Positions 44,514 through 54,843 are shown, numbered from the stretch's first letter. The stretch: DNA of 64,000 nt from Cannabis sativa (GCF_029168945.1 NC_083604.1:70572211-70636210); one strand, 5' to 3'. Numbers and translations are program-made. Notes: a model not told the origin generated them from the letters alone.

Positions 44514-45580
44514 GGATATTAGCAAAAAAGTACCTAAATTTTATAATTAGTGACACTTAACCACATAAATCGATTTTTTAGTAGTAAACCCTTCGAACCT
44601 CACTTTTGTTAATTATTTACTCATTCCATTCAAAATGTCTTGTTAAGTGCTACTGTGGACATGCCACAGTGTACACGTGACAACTTTTAGTGGCGGATAT
44701 TGGCGACAAAACTACTTAAACTCTATGATTAGTGACACTTAGCCATATAAATTGATTTTTGGTGGTAAAACCCTCCAAACCTCACTTCGGTTAGCTATTT
44801 TCCATTTCCTTTCGAAAGGCTCTTTTGATTGCTCTACGACTGAAACTATCAGATCTCCCCTTCCCTCGTTCTTTCTTCTTCTGTGACGAACCCACCAGAC
44901 CACGACAAACCCAGGGACGAATTGGTGAACCCTGGGAACCCCTCCAACTACGGTGGTATCGACAAAGAGTTGCAGGAGAGGGAGAATCATACCCGGAGAC
45001 GTTGAGGCAAGATAGAGAAACTTCAAAGAAGGGTTGAATTTCAAGGCTTAGAGAAAGGTTGAAGGGTTGGGTTTGTAAGGTTGGGAAGTCAGTTTTGGTG
45101 CTCGTTCGGGTTTAAGATGGTCGGAGGTGACTTGCCAGAGTTGTGCAAGAAGGAGAACGAAAAAGAGAGGGAGTGCGGGTGGAAATTAAGGTTATAGGGA
45201 GAAAAATATAAAAGAAAGAGAAAAAAAATGAAAAATGAAAAAAAAAAATATATTTTTTAATTATTTTTATAATTTTTAAAAATATTTAATGAATTAAAAT
45301 TATGTGGACCACTAAAAATTTGTCATGTATATACTTGTGTATACTATGGCATGTCTACCATGTCACTTAATAGCGTCTTTCAGACGGAAGGGGTAAATAG
45401 CTAACAAAAATAAGGTTTAGAGGGTTTTACCACCAAAAAACAAGTTTATGCAGTTAAGTGTCACTAATCATATAGTTCATGTAATTTTGCTGCTAATATT
45501 CTCCACTAAAAATTTGTCACGTGTACACTGTGCCATATCCAATGTAGTACTTAATAGGGCCTTTTGAATAAAAGGGGTAA
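44514..45580. mobile_element. Fold-back MULE-type MITE with a second copy nested in it (left part)
   Basis: The outer left TIR starts GGATATTAGCAAAAAAGTAC and continues ATTAGTGACACTTAACCACA. Its partner, the right TIR, lies beyond the big MULE at about 54744-54843. Between them a second copy with TIRs GGATATTGGCGACAAAACTA and its inverted partner (about 44695-45503) is nested. CACGTG-containing arms (GTGTACACGTGACAA and TTGTCACGTGTACAC) flank the inner copy. The target duplications were not resolved. Non-coding; the open frame 44739-45044 lies inside the inner copy. Confidence 0.65.
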
Positions 45581-45949
45581 GAGTAGTCCCATTTGCTTCT
45601 CTACTCTATACTTTAAGATACATCACTAAAATTCAACTTTCTTTATTTTATACCACACTTTTACATTCACCATACATCAATTTCTTTATATTTTTTTCTA
45701 CATCATTAAATTAATATTATTCTTATTTTTTACACTATTAAAATAATAATTTTTAAACATATATACAACATACATAAATAAAATATTATTTATATATTAT
45801 TAAAATAAATTTAGAGAATGCACTGTTTATTCTCTACATATAAAGCAAATTGTATTAATTTAAATACATCTTTATATAATATAATTTAAAGGAGTTGATA
45901 TAAATTTTTTTTATCACATTTTGCTAAAAAAAAAAATTGAGAATCCATA
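45581..45949. mobile_element. AT-rich MITE, TTAGAGCACTT family, left part
   Basis: It starts near GAGTAGTCCCATTTGC and shares CTTTTACATTCACCATACATCA with the copy at 7254. Its right end, AGTGCTCTAAAG, lies at about 54730-54742, after the MULE. It interrupts the outer fold-back MITE between GGGGTAA and ATAGCTAAC, and the MULE in turn interrupts it. Confidence 0.5.
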
Positions 45950-45957
45950 TTGTAAAA

Positions 45958-46090
45958 GGGAAATTTCAATTTTTGACCCTAATAAAATACCCCATTTCAA
46001 AATATATACCCTCCACTAATTTATACAAATTAATTCCACTATTACTCATTTGTACCCAAAATACCCCTCAAATTTAATTTTCCTATTCAC
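45958..46090. repeat. MULE left terminal inverted repeat
   Basis: Matches the complement of 54600-54710: GGGAAATTTCAATTTTTGAC, then CCTAATAA, a diverged ATATATACCCTC.ACTAATTT segment and GTACAAATT-like sequence. Similarity weakens inward. Confidence 0.85.
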
Positions 46091-46115
46091 ACTCTCTTTC
46101 CGTCTTTCCCTCTCT

Positions 46116-46119
<4 letters not shown>

Positions 46120-46179
<60 letters not shown>
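46120..46179. repeat. (CT)n microsatellite at the MULE left end
   Basis: About 30 CT units, mirrored by GA-rich sequence at 54500-54552 just inside the right TIR, so it seems to be part of the subterminal design of the element rather than a chance tract. Confidence 0.9.
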
Positions 46180-46183
<4 letters not shown>

Positions 46184-46219
46184 TTCCATCTCTCTCTCTG
46201 TCGTTCCCTATCCCTCTTC

Positions 46220-46480
46220 GACATCGACCCAACATCACGACCCACTCCGCCCATCCACCCACGTCCCCGACCCACTCCGGCCATCCACCCACGACCCCGA
46301 CCCAACCACGAACCACCACGGACCACCACCACGACCCAGTGACCACCACGAACCACCACGAACCACCACGGACCACAAAACGTCGCCACCACCACCACCC
46401 GTGATCGTCGACACCGAACAGAGGCCTTCGCCACCACGAGCAGCACGAGCAGTACCCGTCGCCACCACCACCCGTGATCA
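46220..46480. repeat. CCACGA-rich minisatellite
   Basis: Reiterated CCGACCCACTCCGGCCATCC and CACGAACCACCACGGACCAC units, then two copies of GCCACCACCACCCGTGATC (about 46383 and 46457). Strongly GC-rich compared with the surrounding DNA. The proline/histidine-rich and glycine/tryptophan-rich frames across it follow from the repeat. Confidence 0.8.
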
Positions 46481-46629
46481 TTAAAAGGTAATGTTTATGT
46501 TTTGAGAAAAAAATACATTTTTCATAGATTTGGATGCCAATTATTGCATGTTGTTGAGATTAGTGGATTTTGTGTAGCATTTGTGATCTTTAGGTGTAGT
46601 GTTTGAATGAAATCTGTGTAAATTACAGG

Positions 46630-47108
46630 GTTATCGATGACATGTCAATAGGTTATCGATAGGATGTCGATAGATTGAGTGTCTGTTTGAATGTTACTGT
46701 AATTTGTATGTCGATAGGATATCGCTTGTATGTCGATAGGATGTCGACTGGCATTTTAAGAGTATTTCTGCCCTATATTGTCGACTACTTATCGACAGTA
46801 TGTCGATGGTATGTCGATTAAATGAACATGTTGATTGTTAGGTTGTATTGTCGATTGAATGTCGACTGTATGTCGACAGTATGTCGATATATTGTGTAAT
46901 TGTTATTTGTTTGAATTATCGACTGAATGTCGACAGGATGTCGACATTTTGTCGACATGAAAGTGTTTTCTCTGCTTTTGATAATGTCGACATAATGTCG
47001 AGGGTATGTCGACATAATGTCGACATGTTTGTTTTAAAATTTTTGTGCGCTTACTGTTAGATAATGTCGACTGAATATCGACATGATGTCGATGTTATGT
47101 CGACAATT
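46630..47108. repeat. Left phased array of TGTCGACA-type motifs
   Basis: About 20 copies of TGTCGAC or TGTCGAT occur here. In the best-preserved stretches (46926-46956, 46984-47024) successive cores are exactly 11 bp apart, for example TGTCGACAGGA, TGTCGACATTT. Each core is a palindrome (TGTCGACA). It lies directly upstream of the Ulp1-like gene's first recognisable exon. Confidence 0.92.
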
Positions 47109-47155
47109 TTAAATTTTTTTAGCAGCTTTATTTATTTGTTTTTTTGTTTTTTCAG

Positions 47156-50000
47156 ATGGCTCCCAGACTCATTATTCCAGCACCCGAGCATTTCAACGGC
47201 CGCGTCACATATGGGGGCCTTTGGAATTTTTGCAAAAATTAAAGCTCGGTTTGAGGAGTTCAACCTTAATAACACGGCGAAGGAAAGCCGTTTCGGGAGC
47301 TTCTGGAATGCCGTACCAGCGACATTCTCCTCGGTGTTATTTCACGGTGATGCTCCACAAAATGAAAGTGGATGCTCAGGAGGAGTTGAGGATGAGGTTT
47401 TATGTTGGTCGGAAGGAGGTCCGATTCGGGGTGCTGGAGTTTGCACTCATTACGGGTTTGGACTTCTCCTCGGGGCCAACAGAAGAGGAGAAGAGCCGCG
47501 CAGGTCGCGCGCTCGGGGTCGACCGATTGATCAACAAATATTTCAGCCGGTCGATAGTGTGAAGACGAAGCACTCCAACTTCGGTTCACAAACCGCGAAC
47601 CGGAAGACTTGTACAAGCTCGGCTTGTGCTTGTTTGTGGAGTCGGTGCTTCGGGCCGCGAGGCCAACGCGGCGATCACGCCTCACATCATTAGATATGTG
47701 GAAGACCTCGAGTTCTTCTTTCGGATTCCTTGGGGGAAGCACTCATTCGCCAGACTCATGCACTCGCTTCAGAAAGACATGTTGAAACAGAAGGCCAACT
47801 ACGAGAAGAAGCTGAGTTCGGATGTTCAGCACGAGTGCAAATACACAGCATATGGCTTCGCACTGCGGTCCAATATTGGGCGTACGAGGCCATTTTGGAG
47901 GTTGGCAAGAGGTATGGCACGAACCACGGGATTCGGTTCCCCGGGATGCTTAGGTTGGACGAGCAAAGGCGATATTGGGAAGAAAGACGTCAGCGCATTA
48001 TTTTCTAGACGGGTATGATTTTCACTTATGTTCTGAATAATTATTTAACATAAATGCTTGTAATAAATGCTAAATGGTTTTATTTTGATATTTGTTAAAC
48101 CATAAACAGAATCTGGAAGTGGTGAAGGGGCTACTTCCACGGACAGAGGAGGAGGCATTTGTGAGGACAATATCTTACGATGGTGTGGAGAACCTGGTTG
48201 ATGATGCTGTGGATGACACAGAGGCTGAGGCAGGTAGTCAGGTACCAGAGACTCGGAGTCCCGAGACACTCGGGAAAGAGACACTCGGGTACCAATTTAC
48301 GGAACTTTTTTTTATGTCTTTATTTTTTTTGATTTTTTATATAGTGGAGGGTATATCGTATGCTTACGTATTTTTGATATATATTTTTTCAGGCCACTGC
48401 TTCAGAACCTCAGCCCAGTGCACCATCTGCATCAGGCGTTCGGGGTGCCGAGTACACTGATTTAGTGGCTCGGTTGGATAGGATCGAGGGTGACACTCAG
48501 GGTCTGTATGCTGCTCATGTCGAGCCGAAGAAGGCATACGAGACCGGCCATGTAGAGCCGAAGGGTGGTCGAACGTAATTATGGAGCGGCTCGGAGACAT
48601 ATTGGCCATGTTGAATCGTCCGCCAACGACGGCTTCGGCACCGGAGGCCCCGCGGATCCATCTACCCCACCCCCAGCTGCTTCACCCCCAGTAGAAGTGG
48701 ATGAGGTCTTCCCCGACGATTACGATCCTTATGAGGGAGCTCCAGCGACTCCGATCGAGGCACAACCTCTTATCCATGTACATGACACCGAGTCGCGGGG
48801 GTGAGATTCTCGTCCATAGAGGCACAACCTGCAGTGGTTAAGAGTCGGAAGAGGAAGAGAAAGCCTCCTGTATGGTTCGGTGACTATACGGAGATGAAGA
48901 GGAGACATAGGCCATCTTCGACTTTTGATCCCTGGAGCCACGGATGAGAAATTGTTAACCACTTTCCGAAAGTGGTGTGTTGGACTCATTCGAGACCACC
49001 AGAGCTTCGGGATTTGAGAAGTGGTGATTACGGTCCGGGATTCTTTTGGATAATGCTCACACCAAAGGAATGGCTTACGGATGACGTAAGTAAAGTATTT
49101 TATAATATTAATTCACTTTACAACTTTATGTGCAATTAATATATTTTTTTGTGTAAGCGACATTTCCGTTTATATGCGGCATATAGATGCGGCAATGCAT
49201 ATGCTGAGGAGGCGACGCACCGACTATCCACTGACATTTCCTCAGAAGGGTATCATTCTCTCCACATTCGTGACCGCCATGATCAGCAGTGCATGGACGA
49301 GCCACAAGGGTCCGAGGAAAAACTTTAAATGGGAGGAATATATCCTGGACTACTGCACCGGGTTTCATAAGGTATTGTTTTAGTAAGATTTTAAATGTTA
49401 ATTGTTTGGGAAGATTATTATGGTTGGTTAATTGTTTCGTTGTTCTCTGTAATTACGAGTCCCAAGTCTTTGAGAGATGGAGGGGTAACGAGTTTATTTA
49501 CTTCGTTCGCACCTTCCCACGGCAAGACACCGGGTCACGATTGAAGTAGACATAGAGCTGTGGAAAATTAATGTCTACGGCTGTGATTCCGGCGTACGTC
49601 ATTGGACCGCCATGGAACCCATCTTGAAGGTTTGGTCGAAGCTGCGCCTCGCTAATCCTTGCAACCGGGGAATTTCCACATAACAACCGGATCATGGCGT
49701 TAGCTAACGGTGACATCACGGTGCTTCCAAAAATGCACGCGACTCGAGCCACTCACGACTTAGTTCCTAAGTCAGCAACCATGCACATAGCGATAAAAAA
49801 GTACTATAGTATTAAAATATGTTTTACGTTAGACTGACTTTACATTTTATTTTGCATTTAGTGGTGATTGTGGCGTGTATTGCATTGAGTATGTGGAGCA
49901 TCTCATGATGCAGCGTGGATTGACCGATGTGACGCCAGACCGGATAGCCATGTTTCGTCAACGGTGGTGTGTCGATTTATTTTACCAAAATGTCGGCTGA
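47156..50000 (+). pseudogene. MULE-borne DUF1985/Ulp1 protease gene, decayed
   Basis: The first recognisable exon follows a TTTTTTCAG acceptor and starts MAPRLIIPAPEHFNGRVTYG. DUF1985-type sequence follows in changing frames: FEEFNLNNTAKESRFGSFW, EVRFGVLEFALITGLDF (about 47415-47465), EFFFRIPWGKHSFARLMHSL (about 47710-47770) and a WAYEAI segment. After an intron at about 48013-48111 comes an acidic linker and then the Ulp1 domain: LRDLRSGDYGPGFFWIML, the HIDAAMHMLRRRR helix (about 49180), IELWKINVY, a YDCDSG-like segment, and the Cys motif SGDCGVYCIEYVEHLM (about 49860-49910) near the end at FYQNVG. Many frameshifts and stops make it inactive. Proteases of this type remove SUMO-like modifiers; their role in MULE mobility is unknown. 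Confidence 0.82.
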
Positions 50001-50219
50001 TTATATGTGTAATTATTGGGACATTGTATATTTTGTGTAATTAACATTACGATTATGTATATATAGATTTTCTTTTCGTTCAAATTTTGATAATTATACG
50101 TGGTTTCAAATATAAAATATCAACATTATTCAACAAAAATAACTATTAAACCTAAAAATAATTAAAATATTTGAAAAATATTCAACCTCGACAAAAATAA
50201 CTATGACAAAATATGCATC

Positions 50220-52856
50220 ATTACAATATATCAAATTTCCCAACGAATACGTACAAGACGCCTCGGATGCGGGCTTTGCATGTTGCTTTGTTGTGGCACG
50301 AAGCACCACGGCGAGCTGCGGTTTCGTGGTACGGAACCTTTTTATCACCGGACGGGAAACGGTTCTCCCGTCTTCTTCCGGCGTTGCTTTTTCTTGGACG
50401 ACCTACGGGCTTCTTTTCCACAGTACCCCAACTTTCATATTCTTGATGTGTTCAGGGAGAACCCAATCATCCTCGTCACCGGCGAGATTGATGGTATCAT
50501 CGTAAATCTTCCTCCACGTTTCTTTTGAATAATAAGGTGAGCAAAGCGTGTACACACTTGTGTTCGTTTTCAATGCGCGGCACATGCATGAAAGGCAAGG
50601 GAGTTTCAATAACGTGAACACGCCGCGAGTGCATGTTTTTTCAACTAGATTCACATCACCACCTCTTTCACCGTTAGGTCCCCTACCAACGTTATACAAA
50701 TTGGCTCCATTTCGTTGGACGCGCCTGTACCTTGCATTTTCATGAATTTTTGCCAAGTTCTTTTCGAAGAGCGTGGCCAAAGGGAGTAGCACATTTGTCG
50801 GCATTTTCGAGGCGATCGGCGAACCACGATTGGAGTGTGAACACGATAAATTCAACCAAAGTAGTTATTGGATATTTCTGAACTCTTCGTGACACTATTG
50901 AAGCTTTCAGCGGCGTTGCTCGTCATGATGTTGTATCTATCGCCCAAACAATAAGGGTGAGCCCACTTCTCAAACCCTATACTCTCCACATATGCGGCGA
51001 TGGCGGATTCATCTTTCTAAGCTTCTCGAACTCTCTATCGCATTCGGTCTTCGACCATGCGTAAGCAACATTATATATTTGGTTGTGAAAAGCATCGGTC
51101 TTGAATTTGGCGTTCACGTTCATAACAATGTGGTGATAGCATGCACGAGTGGGCTGCTTCGGGAAAAACGAGTTCAACGGCATGATCAATGCTTTGATGC
51201 CTATCGACACAAACACTAAGTTCTCGGCCACGCCAATTGCTACCCTCAACTTCGTAAGAAATACGTCCGAGTCGTTATTCTCCTTGTCAACGATACCATA
51301 AGCAACCGGCAACAATTGGTTGTTCGCATCGTATGCCACAGCAACTAACATTATACCGCCGTACTTCGTCTTCAAGAAGGTGCCATCGATACTCAAAACA
51401 GGACGACAAAAAGAAAAGCCCCTTCTACATGCACCGAGTGATATAAAACAGTACTTGAACCGCTCATCCTCTAAGTACAAGTCAGTAATGCTACCTGGAT
51501 TCTTCTGTTCCAGCATGTACAAGTACCCAGGAAGCTTCATGTATGAAAACTCAGGCGTACCCCTAGCATACGTAAGTCCCATCTCCCTGCACCTCCACGC
51601 CTTCACATAACTCATACTGATACCGTAGTTGTCAAACATGTCCCTCTGTATGTCTTTAGCCTTGTACTTAGTTCCGTCTTGGGTGTACTTCCCCTTAATA
51701 AGGTGGCCAACTACCCATGGTGCTGCTTGACGGTGATATGAACGTCTCGCATTCAAGTTACATGTGTGTTCATTGTGAAATACAGTGACCTCAAAGTTGT
51801 CAGAATGCATCTTCTTCCTCCCCCTCAATCTCCATTTACAATCTGGAGCCTTGCATGTAACGTACAACACATCAGGGGATGACTTCTTCACCATCCACTC
51901 GAAATTGTTATTAAGGGCAAACCTACCCACAACTTGTCTCAGTTCTTCCTTGTTTTCATAAAAATTACCAAGCTCTATCACCCCTGCTTCCTTACTTTGT
52001 AAACAAGTAGTTAGCTCATGATTTTCCATTATATCTTCCTTTGTCCACATGGGAGCTTTGAACTTGGTACAAACTTCGAAAGAGGAGAACGTTGAGAACG
52101 TTGCATGACGAGCATGTTCTTCAGTTCTGCACAGTCGACTACTTGCTAGTTCCGGGTGTAGTGCGATTTTCACTTTACGAGGTTGTCGTTCTCGGCTGTG
52201 TACCTTGGTTACTCGGTACACACTCTAACCTCAACAATGGTCCCGCTACGGGTTCATCGATCGCTAAATCATGGTCATCGTCCATATTCAAATCTACAAT
52301 AGGATCATTATTGTAGAAGGGTGTATCGAACTCTTCAAGGCGATGAAATCCTGTCGCTTCTTGTTCTTGCCCTACATTGGTCGGAACATCAAAATTGGTC
52401 GGAACCTCTAAATTGGCCGGAACCTCCTCATTCACACCAATCCCAACATCTGTTTCGGGAACGCAAGACCCTACCACACTCCGAGGGAGAGGATTAGTAG
52501 GCGGCGTAGGCTCCGAATTCCCAACTTTTCTCACCTTGGTCACGAATAATGGCATAAACTACGTATTTGACATTGTTGCCCTCATCTCTAAAAACGTTCT
52601 CGAGTTGGCGTTCTCTCTTAATAACCTGCGGCGCAACCATTTTTCCCTTCATGTACAAGGAACAAATCTCCAACTTTAAATCATACGCTACGGATCAACT
52701 TCCAACTCTTCATATAAAATTTGTCGCGGTTCTTGTAGGGTTGTCTCGGTTGTAGCTGTCAACGTCAAGCCTGCTATTTGCTTTGTAGATCCAATTATAA
52801 TTCTCACATAACCAAACACCATCGTACGATACAACAAGGAACACTTTGTCTCCTGC
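50220..52856 (-). pseudogene. MULE mudrA-like transposase gene, decayed
   Basis: On the - strand an exon starting after ATTGCAG (about 52855) carries the N-terminal VSYDGVWLCENYNWIYKA and IYEEL-like region, then an acidic linker with EVPANLEVPTNFDVPTN. The 414-codon frame 52221-50977 follows. It holds the MuDR DNA-binding domain (AGVIELGNFYENKEELRQVV, CKWRLRG, HNEHTC), the MULE catalytic domain (RPVLSIDGTFLKTKYGG with the first Asp, LPVAYGIVDKEN) and YHHIVMNVNAKF. Further down, in other frames, lie NIMTSNAAESFNSVT with the Glu (about 50920), a SWIM-like GVFTLLKLPC segment (about 50610) and a basic tail GRPRKSNAGRRR plus CHNKATC knuckle (about 50300-50410). The second catalytic Asp is out of frame. 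Stops and shifts after 50977 make the gene non-functional. Confidence 0.88.
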
Positions 52857-52911
52857 AATTGCAAACCAAAAAAACAAGGTGAGTAAAGGAAAAAACACCA
52901 AAAAAAAATAA

Positions 52912-53325
52912 AAATCGACATCCCATCGATATCTATAGACATAATGTCGAGAAGCACAACACCAGAAATTAGGGCACTGATTGTCGACATTGCGTCGACA
53001 TATTATCGACATACAATCGACAACAACAACAACCATGCTCGTCATCGACATACTATCGACATACCATCGACATTCAATCGACAATTAAAAACGGTTGCAC
53101 ATTAAATGTTAATAAATTTTACATACGTTCCCAACGACCCTTCCCAACTGAAACGTTGCATGTCAGACACGTGTCCTATCGACAACATATCGACATGAAG
53201 TCGACATATCGTCGACAATTGTGTTAGCAGTGACACTAAATTGGCATGTGGTCGATAAGATGTCGACATAGTATCGACATTCTGTCGATAAATACGCCAT
53301 TTCATGCGTTTTTCCCTGCACAGTT
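52912..53325. repeat. Right phased array, inner block
   Basis: Around 18 copies of the ATCGACAT/GTCGACAT motif, in clusters at 52916-53090 and 53175-53300, again mostly 11-12 bp apart. It separates the transposase gene's 5' end from the small ORF and would lie in the 5' regions of both. Confidence 0.88.
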
Positions 53326-53377
53326 ACGCATTTAATGACCATTAAATTTTCATACATTCCCAACATTTTTACTGCTC

Positions 53378-53384
53378 TATAAAA
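53378..53384 (+). promoter_or_regulatory. TATA box of the small MULE ORF
   Basis: TATAAAA stands 95 bp before ATG 53473. A CT-rich TTCTACCTATCTCTTACTC leader starts about 35 bp downstream of it, a good fit for a plant core promoter placed between two array blocks. Confidence 0.6.
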
Positions 53385-53472
53385 GCAAAGGGAAATCTTA
53401 TTCATAAGTGCTCTTGTATTCTACCTATCTCTTACTCTTAAAAATTTTCTCTTATTCTCTTAAGTTTGAAAT

Positions 53473-53787
53473 ATGGCCCCAAGAAAGAACGGCAAATTCC
53501 CCATCCTAACTCCTGAGGAGCTGAAGCAGGAGGAGGATGTTGGCATAGTTACTCCTGCAATGCAGAAAGTTTTGGACGCCGCTCGAGCTTTCGAAAGAGA
53601 GCGAAACGGTAACGAGTTCAGGTTCATGCAACTTGAAAGAGAATTTGCAAAAACTGGTGTATGGCCGGCTCCACCACCTGGGTTCCCCGAAGGATGCCGT
53701 CGTTGCAAACTGGGCATCTTCAACGGTAAACCGGTGAAGCCTGGAACATTATGCAAGTATTGCAAGGCTCACCCACAAGCCAAATAA
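53473..53787 (+). CDS. Small intact MULE ORF, 104 aa, two CxxC pairs, unknown function
   Basis: This single-exon frame MAPRKNGKFPILTPEEL...HPQAK is open from ATG to TAA, with A at the -3 position. It is highly charged, with a helical middle (QKVLDAARAFERERNGNEF), a proline patch (WPAPPPGFPEG) and a C-terminal C-x2-C-x15-C-x2-C pattern (CRRCKLG ... CKYCKAH) that could bind one zinc ion. Basic residues surround the cysteines. I know no family for it. It lies between two blocks of the phased palindromes, has its own TATA box and CT-rich leader, and is the only undamaged frame in the element. It could be an accessory DNA-binding protein of the MULE (an analogue of mudrB or TnpA, speculative), a captured host exon, or a still-expressed passenger. 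Confidence 0.65.
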   Translation: MAPRKNGKFPILTPEELKQEEDVGIVTPAMQKVLDAARAFERERNGNEFRFMQLEREFAKTGVWPAPPPGFPEGCRRCKLGIFNGKPVKPGTLCKYCKAHPQAK

Positions 53788-53949
53788 TTTAAAAAAAAAA
53801 TAATTTCTTATGTTATGGTTTGTGGGTTTTATTTAATGTTTTTTTTTTTAATTTTTATGAACTTTAATTTTCTGTTTTTTTTTTTGTTATTTTTAATGAA
53901 CTTTATTTTCTGTCAATGTTATGTTTATGTTTATGTTTTATCCACGGTA

Positions 53950-54202
53950 TTTTTCTATTGCATCGATATTTTGTCGACATGATGTCGACAAAATATCGAC
54001 AACTTCTCAAAAACAACAAAAATGCTTGTTGTCGACATTCTGTCGACAAACATGTCGACAAAATGTCGACAAATAGTTAATCCCAAAGTTGGTTGCATGA
54101 TGTCGACAACATGTCGACATAACGTCGACATAACGTCGATAATGGTCGTCACTGACCTTTCCTTTATAATCATCGACAAACCATCGACATATCATCGATA
54201 AC
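53950..54202. repeat. Right phased array, outer block
   Basis: About 16 copies. TGTCGACATGA, TGTCGACAAAA, then TATCGACAACT (from 53972), and TGTCGACAACA, TGTCGACATAA, CGTCGACATAA (from 54103) show exact 11-bp steps. With the inner block and the left array it makes the element's subterminal DNA largely one motif. Confidence 0.92.
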
Positions 54203-54498
54203 ACTGGAAAACCCAGAAATCAACTGAAAACCAGATCTGCCAGATCTCAACAATTTCAGACCAAAAAACAGCAGTTCCAACAATAAACACACGTATAACA
54301 ATTTTAAACTACATAAAGTCAAACAAAATGCTTAAAATGCAACTTACCCATTATAATGGTGTAAGATTCTTGAGTGATGTTGTATTGTGCTTCGGTTTTC
54401 CACCAACACCCACCGAGAAAACAACCATGCAACAGCAAATAATTACGTGTGGGACGGATTTCAGCTTCGGTTTTTCATAAATTTTTCAATTTTTTCCT

Positions 54499-54710
54499 AG
54501 AGAGAGAGAGTGGTGCACGAGAGAGAGAGGGAAGAGGGAAGAGAGAGAGAGATAAATACACTTTCAGATTTTAGCTTTTTTTTTTTTTTTAAAAAAAAAA
54601 AGGGTAAAATGGGAAGTTCATGTAATTAATTGACTAAATTTGTACAAATTATAAAGGGGTATAAATTTTGATATAGGTTGTATTATTAGGGTCAAAAATT
54701 GAAATTTCCC
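54499..54710. repeat. MULE right end: GA-rich tract and terminal inverted repeat
   Basis: 54500-54553 is GA-rich, the counterpart of the left CT tract. 54600-54710 is the inverted copy of the left TIR, ending GAAATTTCCC before the TTGTAAAA duplication. Confidence 0.87.
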
Positions 54711-54718
54711 TTGTAAAA

Positions 54719-54843
54719 AGACTCTTGTAAGTGCTCTAAAGTCTAAATAGCTAACATAAATAAAATTTAGAAAATTTTACCACTAAAAATTAATTTATGT
54801 GGTAAGTGTTACTAATGATAGAATTTAGGAAATTTTGATACAA
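54719..54843. mobile_element. Right ends of the two MITEs that enclose the MULE
   Basis: 54719-54742 is the right end of the TTAGAGCACTT-type MITE (AAGTGCTCTAAAG). 54744-54843 (ATAGCTAACATAAATAAAAT, then TTATGTGGTAAGTGTTACTA) is the inverted partner of the fold-back MITE's left TIR at 44514. This places the outer insertion boundary about 200 bp upstream of the RVB2 start codon. Confidence 0.65.

Larger units (their letters stand above)
45958..54710. mobile_element. 8.75-kb Ulp1-carrying Mutator-like element (Kaonashi-type MULE)
   Basis: The termini GGGAAATTTCAATTTTTGACCC are identical at both ends in inverted orientation. The TIR similarity continues for about 110 bp and then into a (CT)n/(GA)n tract on the respective sides. 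The target duplication is TTGTAAAA (45950-45957 and 54711-54718), 8 bp. Contents in order: left TIR, (CT)n, CCACGA-type minisatellite, phased TGTCGACA array, DUF1985/Ulp1 gene (+), mudrA-like transposase gene (-), right array with a small intact ORF inside, GA-rich tract, right TIR. A mudrA plus Ulp1-like pair is the hallmark of Kaonashi MULEs described in Arabidopsis. Both large genes are decayed. It is inserted 340 bp upstream of the RVB2 start codon. Confidence 0.9.

Noticed and set aside
46050..46484. Pro/His/Ser-rich and Gly/Trp-rich proteins
   Set aside because: They follow from the CT microsatellite and the CCACGA minisatellite at the MULE left end.
46818..47060. Open frames rich in MSTxCRxxVD on both strands of the MULE arrays (also 52710-53084, 53102-53405, 53955-54204)
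   Set aside because: The 11-bp period keeps related codons in register every 33 bp, so these peptides simply translate the TGTCGACA array.
46630..47108. CRISPR-like array
   Set aside because: Motifs are 7-8 bp with 3-4 bp gaps, palindromic and degenerate, in a plant nuclear transposon; there are no 25-40 bp repeats with unique spacers.
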